From positions 1 through 59,796 of IMG/VR virus record IMGVR_UViG_3300044712_000086: a stretch of DNA of 59,796 nucleotides; one strand, given 5' to 3'. This DNA comes from a virus. The notes under the pieces are model-generated. The model was not told where the DNA came from, did not search any database, and worked only from the letters and a program-made list of their open reading frames with translations. Each line of letters starts with the position of its first letter. Within the stretch, counting starts at the first letter, position 1. Positions 8,362 to 15,410 of the stretch are shown here, piece by piece. The translations under genes were made by a program, and so were the position numbers.

Positions 8362-8721
8362 ATGGAAAAGACTTATGCAGGTAACACACCAGAGTTAATC
8401 GAATTGTACCTAGAAAACCAACCAATTCAATGGTTAAGCAAGGGAAAAGGATGGGTTGATATTCCTCCGTACGAAAAACCTAGTGACATTTACCGGGTAT
8501 CTAACAAGAACTATACCTTCAGACTAAAGCCCGAGAAAGTCATTACAAAGGCATACATGCACTACGATGACATCGAGAAACTAGTCCAGAAAGGTGACTT
8601 TAATCAAACACATATAAACCAGTACTTGTTCTCAAGCAACTATGCCATGAACAAACATCTCGAAATGACCTTTACCAACGGAAAACTCACCAAAGTGGAG
8701 ATGAAAGATGCTACTGACTAA
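8362..8721 (+). CDS. Early protein, unknown
   Basis: 119 aa. Contains WLSKGKGWVDIPPYEKPSD and later YRVSNKNYTFRLKPEK, a pattern seen in small uncharacterised phage proteins of aquatic phages. Overlaps the next gene by 14 nt. No catalytic motif seen. Confidence 0.7.
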   Translation: MEKTYAGNTPELIELYLENQPIQWLSKGKGWVDIPPYEKPSDIYRVSNKNYTFRLKPEKVITKAYMHYDDIEKLVQKGDFNQTHINQYLFSSNYAMNKHLEMTFTNGKLTKVEMKDATD

Positions 8722-8935
8722 ACATAGGGATAGGTTTAACCTAGAAATGTTTGCCGAAGAACTAATCTTCCTGGTAAATAACCTGGGTAGCGACCCACAG
8801 ACACTGGAGGATCAGGAAAAGGTAACAAAGGCACTAAGGGAACTAACCAAACTACAGGCTTTTAGTATCAGTTACGAACAATACATGCTAGAACAGGAGG
8901 CTATTGCAGAAGGATATAGAACTCAAACAGCGTAA
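8708..8935 (+). CDS. Early helical protein, unknown
   Basis: 75 aa, almost entirely helical and acidic (LEDQEKVTKALRELTKLQ). Starts inside the end of the preceding gene (14-nt overlap), suggesting coupling. The following 150 nt (8936-9084) has no convincing gene and contains a hairpin with arms GTGGGTGTAC and GTACCCAC near 9027-9056. Confidence 0.65.
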   Translation: MLLTKHRDRFNLEMFAEELIFLVNNLGSDPQTLEDQEKVTKALRELTKLQAFSISYEQYMLEQEAIAEGYRTQTA

Positions 8936-9084
8936 TCCACAGAAAAGTACCCAGATTATATCACTTTTTGTTATATATCGCGAGATGTATGGGAAATTGT
9001 TTAGTCTGGGTTGGTTTCTTGTGGGTGTACCAAAAGTTAAAGTACCCACACTACAACTCCCAATAAAACTCCCAAGGAAAACTC

Positions 9085-9336
9085 ATGAAATACATCATCG
9101 AAATCACCACCATTGACGAACTTCCCGAGAACCACTTCAGCCGTGACAGCTGGTCCGAAGAAGGTATCTACCAAGTAAAAGGTGACGAATACCTCTACCA
9201 TGTTTCCCGTTATAGCGTTGACTTTATCCCTAACAACAAGCTATTTGTAAAAACTGAATATCACGAACCCAAATCATCCGTACCCGAAGAACTATTCCTC
9301 AAAGCTATTGCTGCCAGCCACGGTAAATCGTTATAA
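9085..9336 (+). CDS. Early protein, unknown
   Basis: 83 aa (start MKYIIEITTIDELPENHFS) with CAAGGAAAACTC before the ATG. Beta-rich, acidic, no recognised motif. Last gene before the first copy of the promoter repeat. Confidence 0.7.
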   Translation: MKYIIEITTIDELPENHFSRDSWSEEGIYQVKGDEYLYHVSRYSVDFIPNNKLFVKTEYHEPKSSVPEELFLKAIAASHGKSL

Positions 9337-9350
9337 ATCAACAACTTACG

Positions 9351-9371
9351 TAGCCGGTACCTAATAGAAAA
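9351..9371 (+). promoter_or_regulatory. Candidate phage RNA polymerase promoter
   Basis: Plus-strand copy of the repeat, reading TAGCCGGTACCTAATAGAAA. It lies in the gap after the 83-aa gene and upstream of the palindrome at 9398-9448 and the gene at 9483. A partial echo CCGGTAACTAAT follows at about 9383. Confidence 0.7.
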
Positions 9372-9397
9372 TTTTCTATCTCCGGTAACTAATTATT

Positions 9398-9448
9398 AAG
9401 AGAATATAATATAAGTACTTTAATTAAGGTATTTAGTTATATTCTCTT
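9398..9448. other. 51-nt near-perfect palindrome in a leader
   Basis: Arms AAGAGAATATAA and TTATATTCTCTT continue inward with few mismatches to the centre TTAATTAA, so the transcript would form a hairpin of over 20 bp, followed by TTTT. It sits between the promoter copy at 9351 and the gene at 9483. It may be an RNase III-type processing site, a terminator/attenuator or a stabilising 5' structure. Confidence 0.7.
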
Positions 9449-9482
9449 TTAATTTAGAGAACATTAACCAAGAGGACCAATA

Positions 9483-9680
9483 ATGTCATCCAATAACAGT
9501 AATCCAAAGAAGTATATCTCCACTAGATCAGCTAAAGAGATCTATGAAGAACTTATCAAGAGAATCAAAGATAAGGTAAACTCAGAGATATCTGTAGTAT
9601 ATGATCCAGAGACTGGTATTCAAAAAGCTTTTCTTAAAGGTAAGCTGTTATGGGTAAAGAAAGTGAGGATTGACAAATGA
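9483..9680 (+). CDS. Small basic protein, unknown
   Basis: 65 aa, lysine-rich, helical (AKEIYEELIKRIKDKV). First gene downstream of the promoter copy at 9351, with AAGAGGACC as ribosome binding site. Ends in a 4-nt overlap with the next gene. The codon use of this and the next two genes is more AT-rich than that of the first early genes. Confidence 0.65.
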   Translation: MSSNNSNPKKYISTRSAKEIYEELIKRIKDKVNSEISVVYDPETGIQKAFLKGKLLWVKKVRIDK

Positions 9681-10078
9681 TAGTCTATCGTTGTGAGTCT
9701 CCAAACTATTTATCTGAAGGTAATCAACATGAACATCCATACACTAAGCGTAAATCATGGAGTCCACTACCATCACCTGAACATGATGAAATCGGTTGGA
9801 TAAACCAGGATGAAGTATGTGGTTGTCGTAGCCTTAAACAATTCCATAAATGGTGGCCTAAAGGTAAATGGATTACTAAAAAACCTAAAAACATGTACCT
9901 TATATTTGATGTACCTGATGAATATGTACGTAAAGGTAATACACAAGTAGTATTTTACAGAGAACATGCCAAAATCATAGGTGCCTTAACTAAAGATCAT
10001 AAGCGAGTATTCTTTAATGAATCATTCACTTACAGCGATTATCAAAGACAAAAAAGGGAACGTACTGGCAATTGGTAA
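9677..10078 (+). CDS. Hypothetical protein
   Basis: 133 aa, rich in W, H, K and Y (KQFHKWWPKGKWITKKPKN), beginning MIVYRCESPNYLSEGN. The YRCE...F.VP.EYV pattern is reminiscent of small ADP-ribose-binding or RES-like folds but not enough to assign. Overlaps the deaminase-like gene by 62 nt. Confidence 0.65.
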   Translation: MIVYRCESPNYLSEGNQHEHPYTKRKSWSPLPSPEHDEIGWINQDEVCGCRSLKQFHKWWPKGKWITKKPKNMYLIFDVPDEYVRKGNTQVVFYREHAKIIGALTKDHKRVFFNESFTYSDYQRQKRERTGNW

Positions 10079-10319
10079 AAACAGTTATACCAAGACTCAT
10101 CCTTACCAAGCTAAATGTGCTAAAGAAGTAGGTTTACCTGAAAAGATATATCTACATGCAGAGATTGATGCTATTCTCAAATGTCATGATCTGTCTAAAG
10201 CACATTCTATTCATATCTTTCGTCAAGGAAAGTCAGGAAAATGGTTACTAGCGAAACCTTGTCCAGCGTGTCAAACAGCAATAAACAAGACACCAATAAA
10301 GAGGGTGTATCATACCTAG
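10017..10319 (+). CDS. Cytidine/nucleotide deaminase-fold protein
   Basis: 100 aa. Carries the zinc signature of the deaminase superfamily: HAEIDAI at about residues 47-53 (H zinc ligand, E catalytic) and KPCPACQ at about 80-86 (two cysteine ligands). Shorter than free cytidine deaminases and distinct from the dCMP deaminase at 20273-20719. It starts within the preceding gene in another frame; the first beta strand (SLTAIIKDKKGNVLAIG) is needed for the fold, so the overlap seems real. Substrate (nucleotide, nucleic acid base or other) cannot be told. Confidence 0.72.
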   Translation: MNHSLTAIIKDKKGNVLAIGKNSYTKTHPYQAKCAKEVGLPEKIYLHAEIDAILKCHDLSKAHSIHIFRQGKSGKWLLAKPCPACQTAINKTPIKRVYHT

Positions 10320-10337
10320 TCGGTACCTAATAGAGAA
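10317..10337 (+). promoter_or_regulatory. Candidate phage RNA polymerase promoter
   Basis: Consensus copy AGTCGGTACCTAATAGAGAA on the plus strand, touching the stop of the deaminase-like gene. It would transcribe rightward through the terS gene (antisense to it) to the ssDNA-binding protein gene at 10840. Confidence 0.72.
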
Positions 10338-10347
10338 CATCCTGAAA

Positions 10348-10373
10348 TAAAAAGACCACTGTAATTAGTGGTC
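10348..10373 (-). terminator. Intrinsic terminator of the terS transcript
   Basis: GACCACT and AGTGGTC (10354-10373) form a 7-bp stem with a 6-nt loop. On the minus strand it is followed by TTTTTATTT, a strong terminator tail, just after the terS stop. On the plus strand the tail is only AGTTTATT, so reading from 10317 may pass. Confidence 0.82.
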
Positions 10374-10379
10374 AGTTTA

Positions 10380-10775
10380 TTATAGCCCTTCTGACTTAAG
10401 AATCTTTTGTAATTCTTCGTCAGTTAGGTCTTCAACTTTAGTTGTATTTGTTTGTTCTAACCGAGCTAACTTAGGCATCTCAAACTCTGCAATTTCTTTT
10501 GCATATCGAGCTGCATCTTCAAAGTTATCCTGATTTAGAGCATGCATCATTGACAGTTTAAGTACGTCAATTGCTTTAATATCAACTTGTGAAAGGACTT
10601 TCTTAACGGCTTCAGCACTACACTGAAATTCTTCTGTCAGAGCTTTAATAGCTTCTGAATTACGCTTTCGAGATTCAACTGATTTAGCTTGATACTCTTT
10701 AGCCATTTCCGGTGAAGTAATCATCCTCAAATTCTTAATTGAATTAGGATGTACTTTCACATAACTCTTTTTCAT
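10380..10775 (-). CDS. terS: Terminase small subunit (probable)
   Basis: 131 aa, all-helical with an N-terminal basic region, a central ALNQDNFEDAARYAKEIAEFE segment type and the ending KLARLEQTNTTKVEDLTDEE, a pattern I associate with phage small terminase proteins. It would recognise the packaging site and load TerL. It is the only minus-strand gene in the plus-strand region, with its own promoter repeat 18 nt upstream (10793-10813), its own AGGAG ribosome binding site and its own terminator. Family call is from pattern memory, supported by late-type promoter use. Confidence 0.65.
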   Translation of the reverse strand: MKKSYVKVHPNSIKNLRMITSPEMAKEYQAKSVESRKRNSEAIKALTEEFQCSAEAVKKVLSQVDIKAIDVLKLSMMHALNQDNFEDAARYAKEIAEFEMPKLARLEQTNTTKVEDLTDEELQKILKSEGL

Positions 10776-10792
10776 AAAATTCTCCTAGTAGT

Positions 10793-10813
10793 ATTTCTAT
10801 TAGGAACCGACTC
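10793..10813 (-). promoter_or_regulatory. Candidate phage RNA polymerase promoter for terS
   Basis: Minus-strand copy reading AGTCGGTTCCTAATAGAAAT. The predicted start lies about 20 nt before the terS ATG, with CTAGGAG in between. It lies back to back with the start of the ssDNA-binding protein gene. Confidence 0.75.
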
Positions 10814-10839
10814 TTCATACATCCAAAAGGAAAATCCAA

Positions 10840-11364
10840 ATGACTACCACTACCGCAAACAACGAAGTCCGTAACGTAATCCTCAAGAACGTTTCCCTAC
10901 ACTGGGCTAAACTAAATCCCGAGAAGCCTGTTTCTCCCTTCGGTACTGAACAATGGGAACTTACCGTACAAGTTGATAAGAAGCGTAGTAAAGAACTAGA
11001 ACAATTCGGTAAGATTAAAGATGGTTTCGATAAAGGTACCGTTGCTATCGGTCTCCGTAAGAAAGCCCAAAAGAAAGATGGTTCACCAGCTGCACCAGTT
11101 CGTGTAGTAGATGCTGCTAAACAACCTCTTGATCCTAAAGTAATCGGTAACGGTTCTGTAGGTAACGTAATGCTTATGCTCAAAGACTATGAGATTAAAG
11201 CACCTAACGGTAAAGTAACCAAGTCAGGTACTACCGTAACACTAACTGCAGTACAAGTTACTGACCTAGTTAAATATGTACCTAAGAACTCTAACTTCGT
11301 TGACTTTGACGAAGAAGGTGAAGGTGCTTCTAACGAAGTTGCTGAAGACGACATTCCCTTCTAA
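10840..11364 (+). CDS. Single-stranded DNA-binding protein (T7 gp2.5-like)
   Basis: 174 aa. OB-fold-like beta-rich core (NVILKNVSLHWAKLNPEKPV, WELTVQVDKK) and a short acidic, aromatic-ended tail (NEVAEDDIPF), the arrangement used by gp2.5-type SSBs to contact DNA polymerase and helicase. Coats ssDNA at the replication fork. Strong ribosome binding site AAAAGGAAAATCC, well-adapted codons, and its own terminator directly after, consistent with high expression. Confidence 0.85.
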   Translation: MTTTTANNEVRNVILKNVSLHWAKLNPEKPVSPFGTEQWELTVQVDKKRSKELEQFGKIKDGFDKGTVAIGLRKKAQKKDGSPAAPVRVVDAAKQPLDPKVIGNGSVGNVMLMLKDYEIKAPNGKVTKSGTTVTLTAVQVTDLVKYVPKNSNFVDFDEEGEGASNEVAEDDIPF

Positions 11365-11375
11365 ATAAGTAAATA

Positions 11376-11408
11376 AGACCTGTCCCTAACAAGGATGGGT
11401 CTTTTTAT
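11376..11408 (+). terminator. Intrinsic terminator after ssb
   Basis: AGACCTGTCC (11376-11385) pairs with GGATGGGTCT (11393-11402, two G-T pairs) around a 7-nt loop, followed by TTTTTATT. It would cap an abundant short ssb transcript while letting some polymerase through to the microgene array. Confidence 0.8.
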
Positions 11409-11411
11409 TCC

Positions 11412-11474
11412 ATGCTAGGTTTACTCGCCATCGCTATCGTTTATTTCATCTGGTATAAAGTGAGCTTCAAATGA
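11412..11474 (+). CDS. 20-aa membrane microprotein (tentative)
   Basis: A 20-codon frame encoding a single hydrophobic segment (LGLLAIAIVYFIWYK). It starts just after the ssb terminator and ends in an ATGA overlap with the next gene, the same coupling used by the following dozen genes. No obvious ribosome binding site other than the terminator T tract region, so it is uncertain. Confidence 0.4.
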   Translation: MLGLLAIAIVYFIWYKVSFK

Positions 11475-11794
11475 AAATCTTAATGTATAACGAACAAGAC
11501 GCTAAAGTAGCAATTCAATTCCTACAATCACTCTCTTCTTCAGTTCCATTACCAAAAATGAACAAGCAAATCATCCTTAATTCCCTGAAACAAACACTGT
11601 CAAACCTAGAGTTCGAACTATCGTACGACAAAGCTGAAGCTGCTTATCTATGGGATCTTTGTGATAAATCCAAACCAATTGTCACCAGAGATAGCTACCA
11701 ACAATACAAACAATTCAAAAACCGTATCCGTAGTACTCAAGCTAAGCTAAAAGCTGTTCGTGAAACCATCCGTCAAGTAAAGAAAATCAAATGA
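11471..11794 (+). CDS. Helical protein of the microgene array, unknown
   Basis: 107 aa, helical, with a basic C-terminal third (RIRSTQAKLKAVRETIRQVK). Starts and ends with ATGA overlaps. Unknown; the basic helix could bind nucleic acid. Confidence 0.65.
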   Translation: MKILMYNEQDAKVAIQFLQSLSSSVPLPKMNKQIILNSLKQTLSNLEFELSYDKAEAAYLWDLCDKSKPIVTRDSYQQYKQFKNRIRSTQAKLKAVRETIRQVKKIK

Positions 11795-12804
11795 CTGACC
11801 GTAAACTAGCTACTATCCGAGTAATTTCCCAACTTAAACCCATTAAAGATGCTGACTTAATTGAAGTTGCAGTTATCGATGGCTGGGAAGTCGTTATCAA
11901 AAAAGGTGAATTCAACGTAGGTGACCTATGTGTTTACTTCGAAATTGACTCATGGATTCCACATGAATTAGCTCCATTTCTTTCTAAAGGTAAAGAGCCT
12001 CGCGAGTATCATGGTATTAAAGGTGAACGACTAAAAACTATCAAGCTTAAAGGTCAAATTAGCCAAGGTTTAGTATTACCACTATCACCTGCTGAAAGTA
12101 AATTCTTTGATATAGGCTATGACTTAACAGAACAATATAACATCCTAAAATGGGAACGTGAAATCCCTGCACAACTCGCAGGTAAAATGGCTGGTAACTT
12201 CCCGTCATTTATCCCTAAAACTGACCAAGAACGTATCCAAAATTACAAATTACCACAAAATACAAACTACTGGGAAATCACTGAAAAGCTTGATGGTTCT
12301 TCAATGACTGTATTCCGTACTATCACTGAAGACGAGTCAACTAAGTTCGGTGTATGTAGTCGTAACTACGAGCTTAAGCTTGAAGATACTAATAATGCCT
12401 TCGTATCAACTGCTCTTAAGCTAAATCTATTCGAAAAGCTTAATGCTCATAACCTAAATGTAGCTCTTCAAGGTGAACTGATCGGTCCTGGTATCCAAAA
12501 GAATCCTTATGAACTTTCAGAACTCGAATACTACATCTACGATATTTTCGATATCGATACACAACGATATTATCTCCCTGCAGAGCGACAGGCCTTATGT
12601 GCCTTACTAAACCTCAAACACGTACCTGTATTCGCTGATTATGAAACTGATTCACGAACTACAATCTCTGAACTACTTAAATTCAGTGAAGGGAAATCTC
12701 ACCTTAACCCTAACACACAACGCGAAGGACTAGTATTCAAGAACAATATCAACAATGAATCATTTAAAGCAATTTCTAACGCATGGTTATTAAAGAATGA
12801 GTGA
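11791..12804 (+). CDS. RNA ligase (DRB0094-type)
   Basis: 337 aa. Nucleotidyltransferase motif I is EKLDGSSM (lysine that takes AMP, about residue 168); EGLVFKN and a final KAISNAWLLKNE match motifs IV and V. The first ~130 residues (DADLIEVAVIDGWEVV, VGDLCVYFEIDSWIP) match the N-terminal domain of the Deinococcus RNA ligase-like family. It would seal RNA nicks, perhaps repairing tRNA cut by host defence nucleases, fitting a phage that also carries tRNA genes. ATGA overlap with the preceding gene. Confidence 0.88.
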   Translation: MTDRKLATIRVISQLKPIKDADLIEVAVIDGWEVVIKKGEFNVGDLCVYFEIDSWIPHELAPFLSKGKEPREYHGIKGERLKTIKLKGQISQGLVLPLSPAESKFFDIGYDLTEQYNILKWEREIPAQLAGKMAGNFPSFIPKTDQERIQNYKLPQNTNYWEITEKLDGSSMTVFRTITEDESTKFGVCSRNYELKLEDTNNAFVSTALKLNLFEKLNAHNLNVALQGELIGPGIQKNPYELSELEYYIYDIFDIDTQRYYLPAERQALCALLNLKHVPVFADYETDSRTTISELLKFSEGKSHLNPNTQREGLVFKNNINNESFKAISNAWLLKNE

Positions 12805-12934
12805 TGTAGAAACTTTCTGGGCGTCATTACAAAAGTTTAACTTTCCTAACTGGAAACCTTGGAATCAACTAAACCCTATGGAACAAATGCAGGTTGTTCA
12901 GGGTATTAATTTAATTCTTGGAATAGCAGCATGA
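12797..12934 (+). CDS. Microgene, unknown
   Basis: 45 aa, tryptophan-rich (FWASLQKFNFPNWKPWNQL) with a hydrophobic C-terminus. Overlaps the ligase end by 8 nt and the next gene by ATGA. No function recognised. Confidence 0.55.
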   Translation: MSDVETFWASLQKFNFPNWKPWNQLNPMEQMQVVQGINLILGIAA

Positions 12935-13167
12935 GAACGCATTATCTAGAAGTACCTTATATGAATAGCCAAGTTGAAGTTGAGTTCGACTACTATAAAG
13001 GATGGGCAGGTAACCGTGAAGAACCACCTGAACCTGAAGAGATTGAAATTACTAAAGTAATTTATAGAGGTACTGACGTAACTGATATTGTAGATCTTGA
13101 AGCTTTACACGAAGATTTAACTGACTTAATCCATAAAATGCAGGAAGAAATGTATGACGAAGATTAA
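12931..13167 (+). CDS. Acidic protein, unknown
   Basis: 78 aa, very acidic (EEPPEPEEIEI, MQEEMYDED), beta N-terminus and helical end. ATGA overlap upstream, 14-nt overlap downstream. Resembles small acidic phage proteins of unknown role. Confidence 0.65.
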   Translation: MRTHYLEVPYMNSQVEVEFDYYKGWAGNREEPPEPEEIEITKVIYRGTDVTDIVDLEALHEDLTDLIHKMQEEMYDED

Positions 13168-13348
13168 AGATGTAAAAGACTATTTTGTTTTTATTAAGCA
13201 AGGTTATGATCGACCATACTTTTGTGTAGCTGGTCGTGAAATTAACCTACAAGATGCAGTTTGTTTCCTAACCAACGATGAGGCTGTAGATTATGCAGAA
13301 GCTAAAAGTAAAAAGATCAATGAACCCAGAAGTAGCAGCGAAGGGTAA
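13154..13348 (+). CDS. Hypothetical protein
   Basis: 64 aa (start MTKIKDVKDYFVFIKQGYDR), starting within the preceding gene and ending within the next. No motif recognised. Confidence 0.55.
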   Translation: MTKIKDVKDYFVFIKQGYDRPYFCVAGREINLQDAVCFLTNDEAVDYAEAKSKKINEPRSSSEG

Positions 13349-13586
13349 AGTAGCCCTTGAACAGTGGCGTAAAGAAAAAGCTTATGCTGAAAAGAAGGGT
13401 GGTAAGTTTCTTGAAGCATGGCTTGAAGAACAAGCACTAAAGAAAGCACAAAAGAAAACTACGCCTATGATGGCTATCAAAAACTTTTGTAATAATTGTG
13501 TAGCTACCCGTGCAGACATTACTAACTGTACAGCTAAACAATGTTCGCTATGGATTTATCGTCCCTACCAGAAAGGTGAAGAATGA
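13320..13586 (+). CDS. Conserved phage cysteine-cluster protein
   Basis: 88 aa from ATG 13320 (the frame is open from 13293, where another ATG lies). A basic, helical N-terminal half precedes FCNNCVATRADITNCTAKQC followed by LWIYRPY. The CxxC-x(8-10)-C-x4-C-x-L-x3-R pattern recurs in many phage early regions and probably binds zinc. Role unknown, possibly nucleic-acid binding. Confidence 0.68.
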   Translation: MNPEVAAKGKVALEQWRKEKAYAEKKGGKFLEAWLEEQALKKAQKKTTPMMAIKNFCNNCVATRADITNCTAKQCSLWIYRPYQKGEE

Positions 13587-13927
13587 ATAAAGAAATTTAT
13601 GATGAAGTTTTAGATCAGTTAAACAAGTTAACTGCACAAGTAAAAGATCTTATTGAGAATGATACCGATGCTGCAGAAATCTTTGAGGAAGATGGTTTTG
13701 TAGAGAAAGTTGTTGATAACAACGAAACAGTTTCTCTTTACGCTAATGGTGGATACAGCTCACATGTAGATCTACTAGCAAACCTTCGTGATACGGGTAA
13801 TGGCTATATTATGTATATTCCAACATATAACTGTACCGATCAAGAAAATTATATTTGCATGGACTATAGTGAAGCTGACTATCTACGTAAAATGTTAAAC
13901 TATATTCATCGTAAAGATAATAAATGA
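13583..13927 (+). CDS. Acidic hypothetical protein
   Basis: 114 aa, acidic helical N-terminus and a beta-rich middle. ATGA overlaps on both sides. No function recognised. Confidence 0.65.
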   Translation: MNKEIYDEVLDQLNKLTAQVKDLIENDTDAAEIFEEDGFVEKVVDNNETVSLYANGGYSSHVDLLANLRDTGNGYIMYIPTYNCTDQENYICMDYSEADYLRKMLNYIHRKDNK

Positions 13928-14073
13928 GCATTGAACATTTAATCGTAGGAGCAACAGGTGTAGGATACCTTATTGTAGGTATTCTACAAGGTCTTAAAGG
14001 TGAAACTGCCAATAGTATTGTCTGGACAGGATATGCTATTGGTCAAGTTGGTTTATGGTTGAATCTTAAATGA
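13924..14073 (+). CDS. Two-segment membrane microprotein
   Basis: 49 aa with two hydrophobic segments (VGATGVGYLIVGILQGL and SIVWTGYAIGQVGLWL) separated by a short polar turn, a hairpin in the inner membrane. ATGA overlaps both sides. Could be a second holin/antiholin or a superinfection-exclusion protein; the clear lysis cassette is elsewhere (52592-53686). Confidence 0.55.
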   Translation: MSIEHLIVGATGVGYLIVGILQGLKGETANSIVWTGYAIGQVGLWLNLK

Positions 14074-14474
14074 ATATCAAACAAACAGAAGCGCTGAAGC
14101 AGGCGCTGGAGGCGATGAACGCCATGCTGACGCACATGGGCATGGATGAGGATGACTGGAACAAAGTCACCTTCGACCAAATGCGTAGAGCCATCACCGC
14201 CCTCCGCACCGCCATCGACCAAGCAGAGAAGCAGGAGCCGGTGGCGTGTGGCCACTGCAATGGATCAGGGCGAATGGTTCGTGACCCTGACATTGGGACA
14301 GATCAAGAGTGCTTTGTTTGCGATGGTTCCGGCGTTACCAACACCCCACCCGCAGCACAGCGGCAATGGGTTGGGCTGACGGATGAGGAAGTGGATCACA
14401 TTGCTGATGAACACGCCACTTTGCAAGGCGCAATCAGAGCCATCGAAGCTAAGCTGCGGGAGAAGAACGCATGA
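14070..14474 (+). CDS. GC-rich gene with DnaJ-type zinc motif, likely transferred
   Basis: 134 aa. Helical N-terminus (KQALEAMNAMLTHMGMDEDD), then two CxxCxGxG-type units, CGHCNGSGR and CFVCDGSGV, as in the DnaJ zinc-binding region, then a helical C-terminus with the pattern WVGLTDEEVD seen in proteobacterial phage proteins. The gene is clearly richer in G and C than everything around it yet keeps ATGA overlaps at both ends, so it looks like a recent in-frame replacement or insertion by recombination. Function unknown. Confidence 0.7.
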   Translation: MNIKQTEALKQALEAMNAMLTHMGMDEDDWNKVTFDQMRRAITALRTAIDQAEKQEPVACGHCNGSGRMVRDPDIGTDQECFVCDGSGVTNTPPAAQRQWVGLTDEEVDHIADEHATLQGAIRAIEAKLREKNA

Positions 14475-14647
14475 AACTTTATGAACTACCACGTAACAGT
14501 TACTTTACTCTAAATGACGATCCAGATAAGGAGGTGTTCTTACTAGAGCGTATCGATGGTATGTACTCTAGTTGCTATAACTCAGATGAAGAACTAATTC
14601 ATCTAGCCGCATTTACCGATGTTGAATTTGTGAAAGCAAAACAATGA
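14471..14647 (+). CDS. Microgene, unknown
   Basis: 58 aa (start MKLYELPRNSYFTLNDDPD), acidic, probably beta-rich (VFLLERIDGMYSSCY). The pattern resembles small single-domain proteins that control expression in other phage microgene arrays, but no assignment is possible. ATGA overlaps both sides; contains AAGGAGGTG internally. Confidence 0.55.
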   Translation: MKLYELPRNSYFTLNDDPDKEVFLLERIDGMYSSCYNSDEELIHLAAFTDVEFVKAKQ

Positions 14648-14787
14648 ATACTTACTACGTTGTTTCAACTAATAAAAACTTTTTCGTATGTGCTTATAAT
14701 GAGGCTGAAGCTTACTATGAAGCAGAGGCTTATCTAGGATATACACCAGAATTCCTTGAGGTATTTCTCGAAGAAGTATTTGTATGA
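14644..14787 (+). CDS. Microgene, unknown
   Basis: 47 aa, aromatic and acidic (NEAEAYYEAEAYLGY). ATGA overlaps both sides. Unknown. Confidence 0.52.
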   Translation: MNTYYVVSTNKNFFVCAYNEAEAYYEAEAYLGYTPEFLEVFLEEVFV

Positions 14788-14969
14788 CCCGAGAAGAGCT
14801 TTATAAAGAATACATGTCAGATAGTACCAAATACTGTTGTTATTGTGGACATGAACAATTTCGTTTTGGCTGTTGTGGAGAAAATCATTTCGAAACATTC
14901 GCTGAAATGAGTAAAGACCTTCAAGATGATATGATTGATAATGATGATCGCCTACAAACTGTTTCGTAA
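14784..14969 (+). CDS. Small cysteine-rich, probably zinc-binding protein
   Basis: 61 aa with YCCYCGH and FGCCGENH, a likely zinc knuckle, and an acidic end. Starts by ATGA overlap; ends inside the next gene. Unknown. Confidence 0.58.
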   Translation: MTREELYKEYMSDSTKYCCYCGHEQFRFGCCGENHFETFAEMSKDLQDDMIDNDDRLQTVS

Positions 14970-15243
14970 ACGTAAAGACGGTTCTTATGGACCACTATTT
15001 ATTAACCGTAAACAACGTGTATTGCCTGGAGTAACTTACCAAGCTGAAGAACATCGTACAAAAGGGTTTGCCTTTAGACCTGGCTGGCATGCATGTGCTG
15101 AACCTACAGCACCACATCTATCTAAGAAAGATCGTGTATGGTGTAAAGTAATTATCGATGATTATACTGAGCATCATCGTCCTGCAAGTCAAGGTGGCTT
15201 GTGGTATACTGCTAATAAGCTAAGGGTAATTGAGGAACTATGA
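14941..15243 (+). CDS. Conserved phage protein, unknown
   Basis: 100 aa starting at one of two adjacent ATGs (14941 or 14944). Sequence such as AYKLFRKRKDGSYGPLFINR and FAFRPGWHAC matches a type of small protein common in aquatic and mycobacterial phages, of unknown function. Basic N-terminus; conserved-looking W/H/C residues in GWHAC suggest a fold with a buried site. Overlaps both neighbours. Confidence 0.68.
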   Translation: MMIAYKLFRKRKDGSYGPLFINRKQRVLPGVTYQAEEHRTKGFAFRPGWHACAEPTAPHLSKKDRVWCKVIIDDYTEHHRPASQGGLWYTANKLRVIEEL

Positions 15244-15410
15244 CTGAAGCTAAATGTATCCGTGAGAATGAAGATGGTAGTGCAGTATACGAGTTTGTTC
15301 TTACTGATGAAGAACGAGATATACTATTACGACTAGGTATTGTAACTGCCATCAAGAATGGTATCCAAGAAGCTAAACAATATCACCCTGAATACAAAGG
15401 ATCTGAATGA
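15240..15410 (+). CDS. Microgene, unknown
   Basis: 56 aa, acidic, helix-rich (LTDEERDILLRLGIVTAIKN), coupled by ATGA overlaps on both sides. Unknown. Confidence 0.58.
   Translation: MTEAKCIRENEDGSAVYEFVLTDEERDILLRLGIVTAIKNGIQEAKQYHPEYKGSE

Noticed and set aside
8904-9116. 70-codon plus-strand frame overlapping two early genes
   Set aside because: Histidine-rich tail and overlap with better-supported genes at 8708-8935 and 9085-9336; no ribosome binding site.
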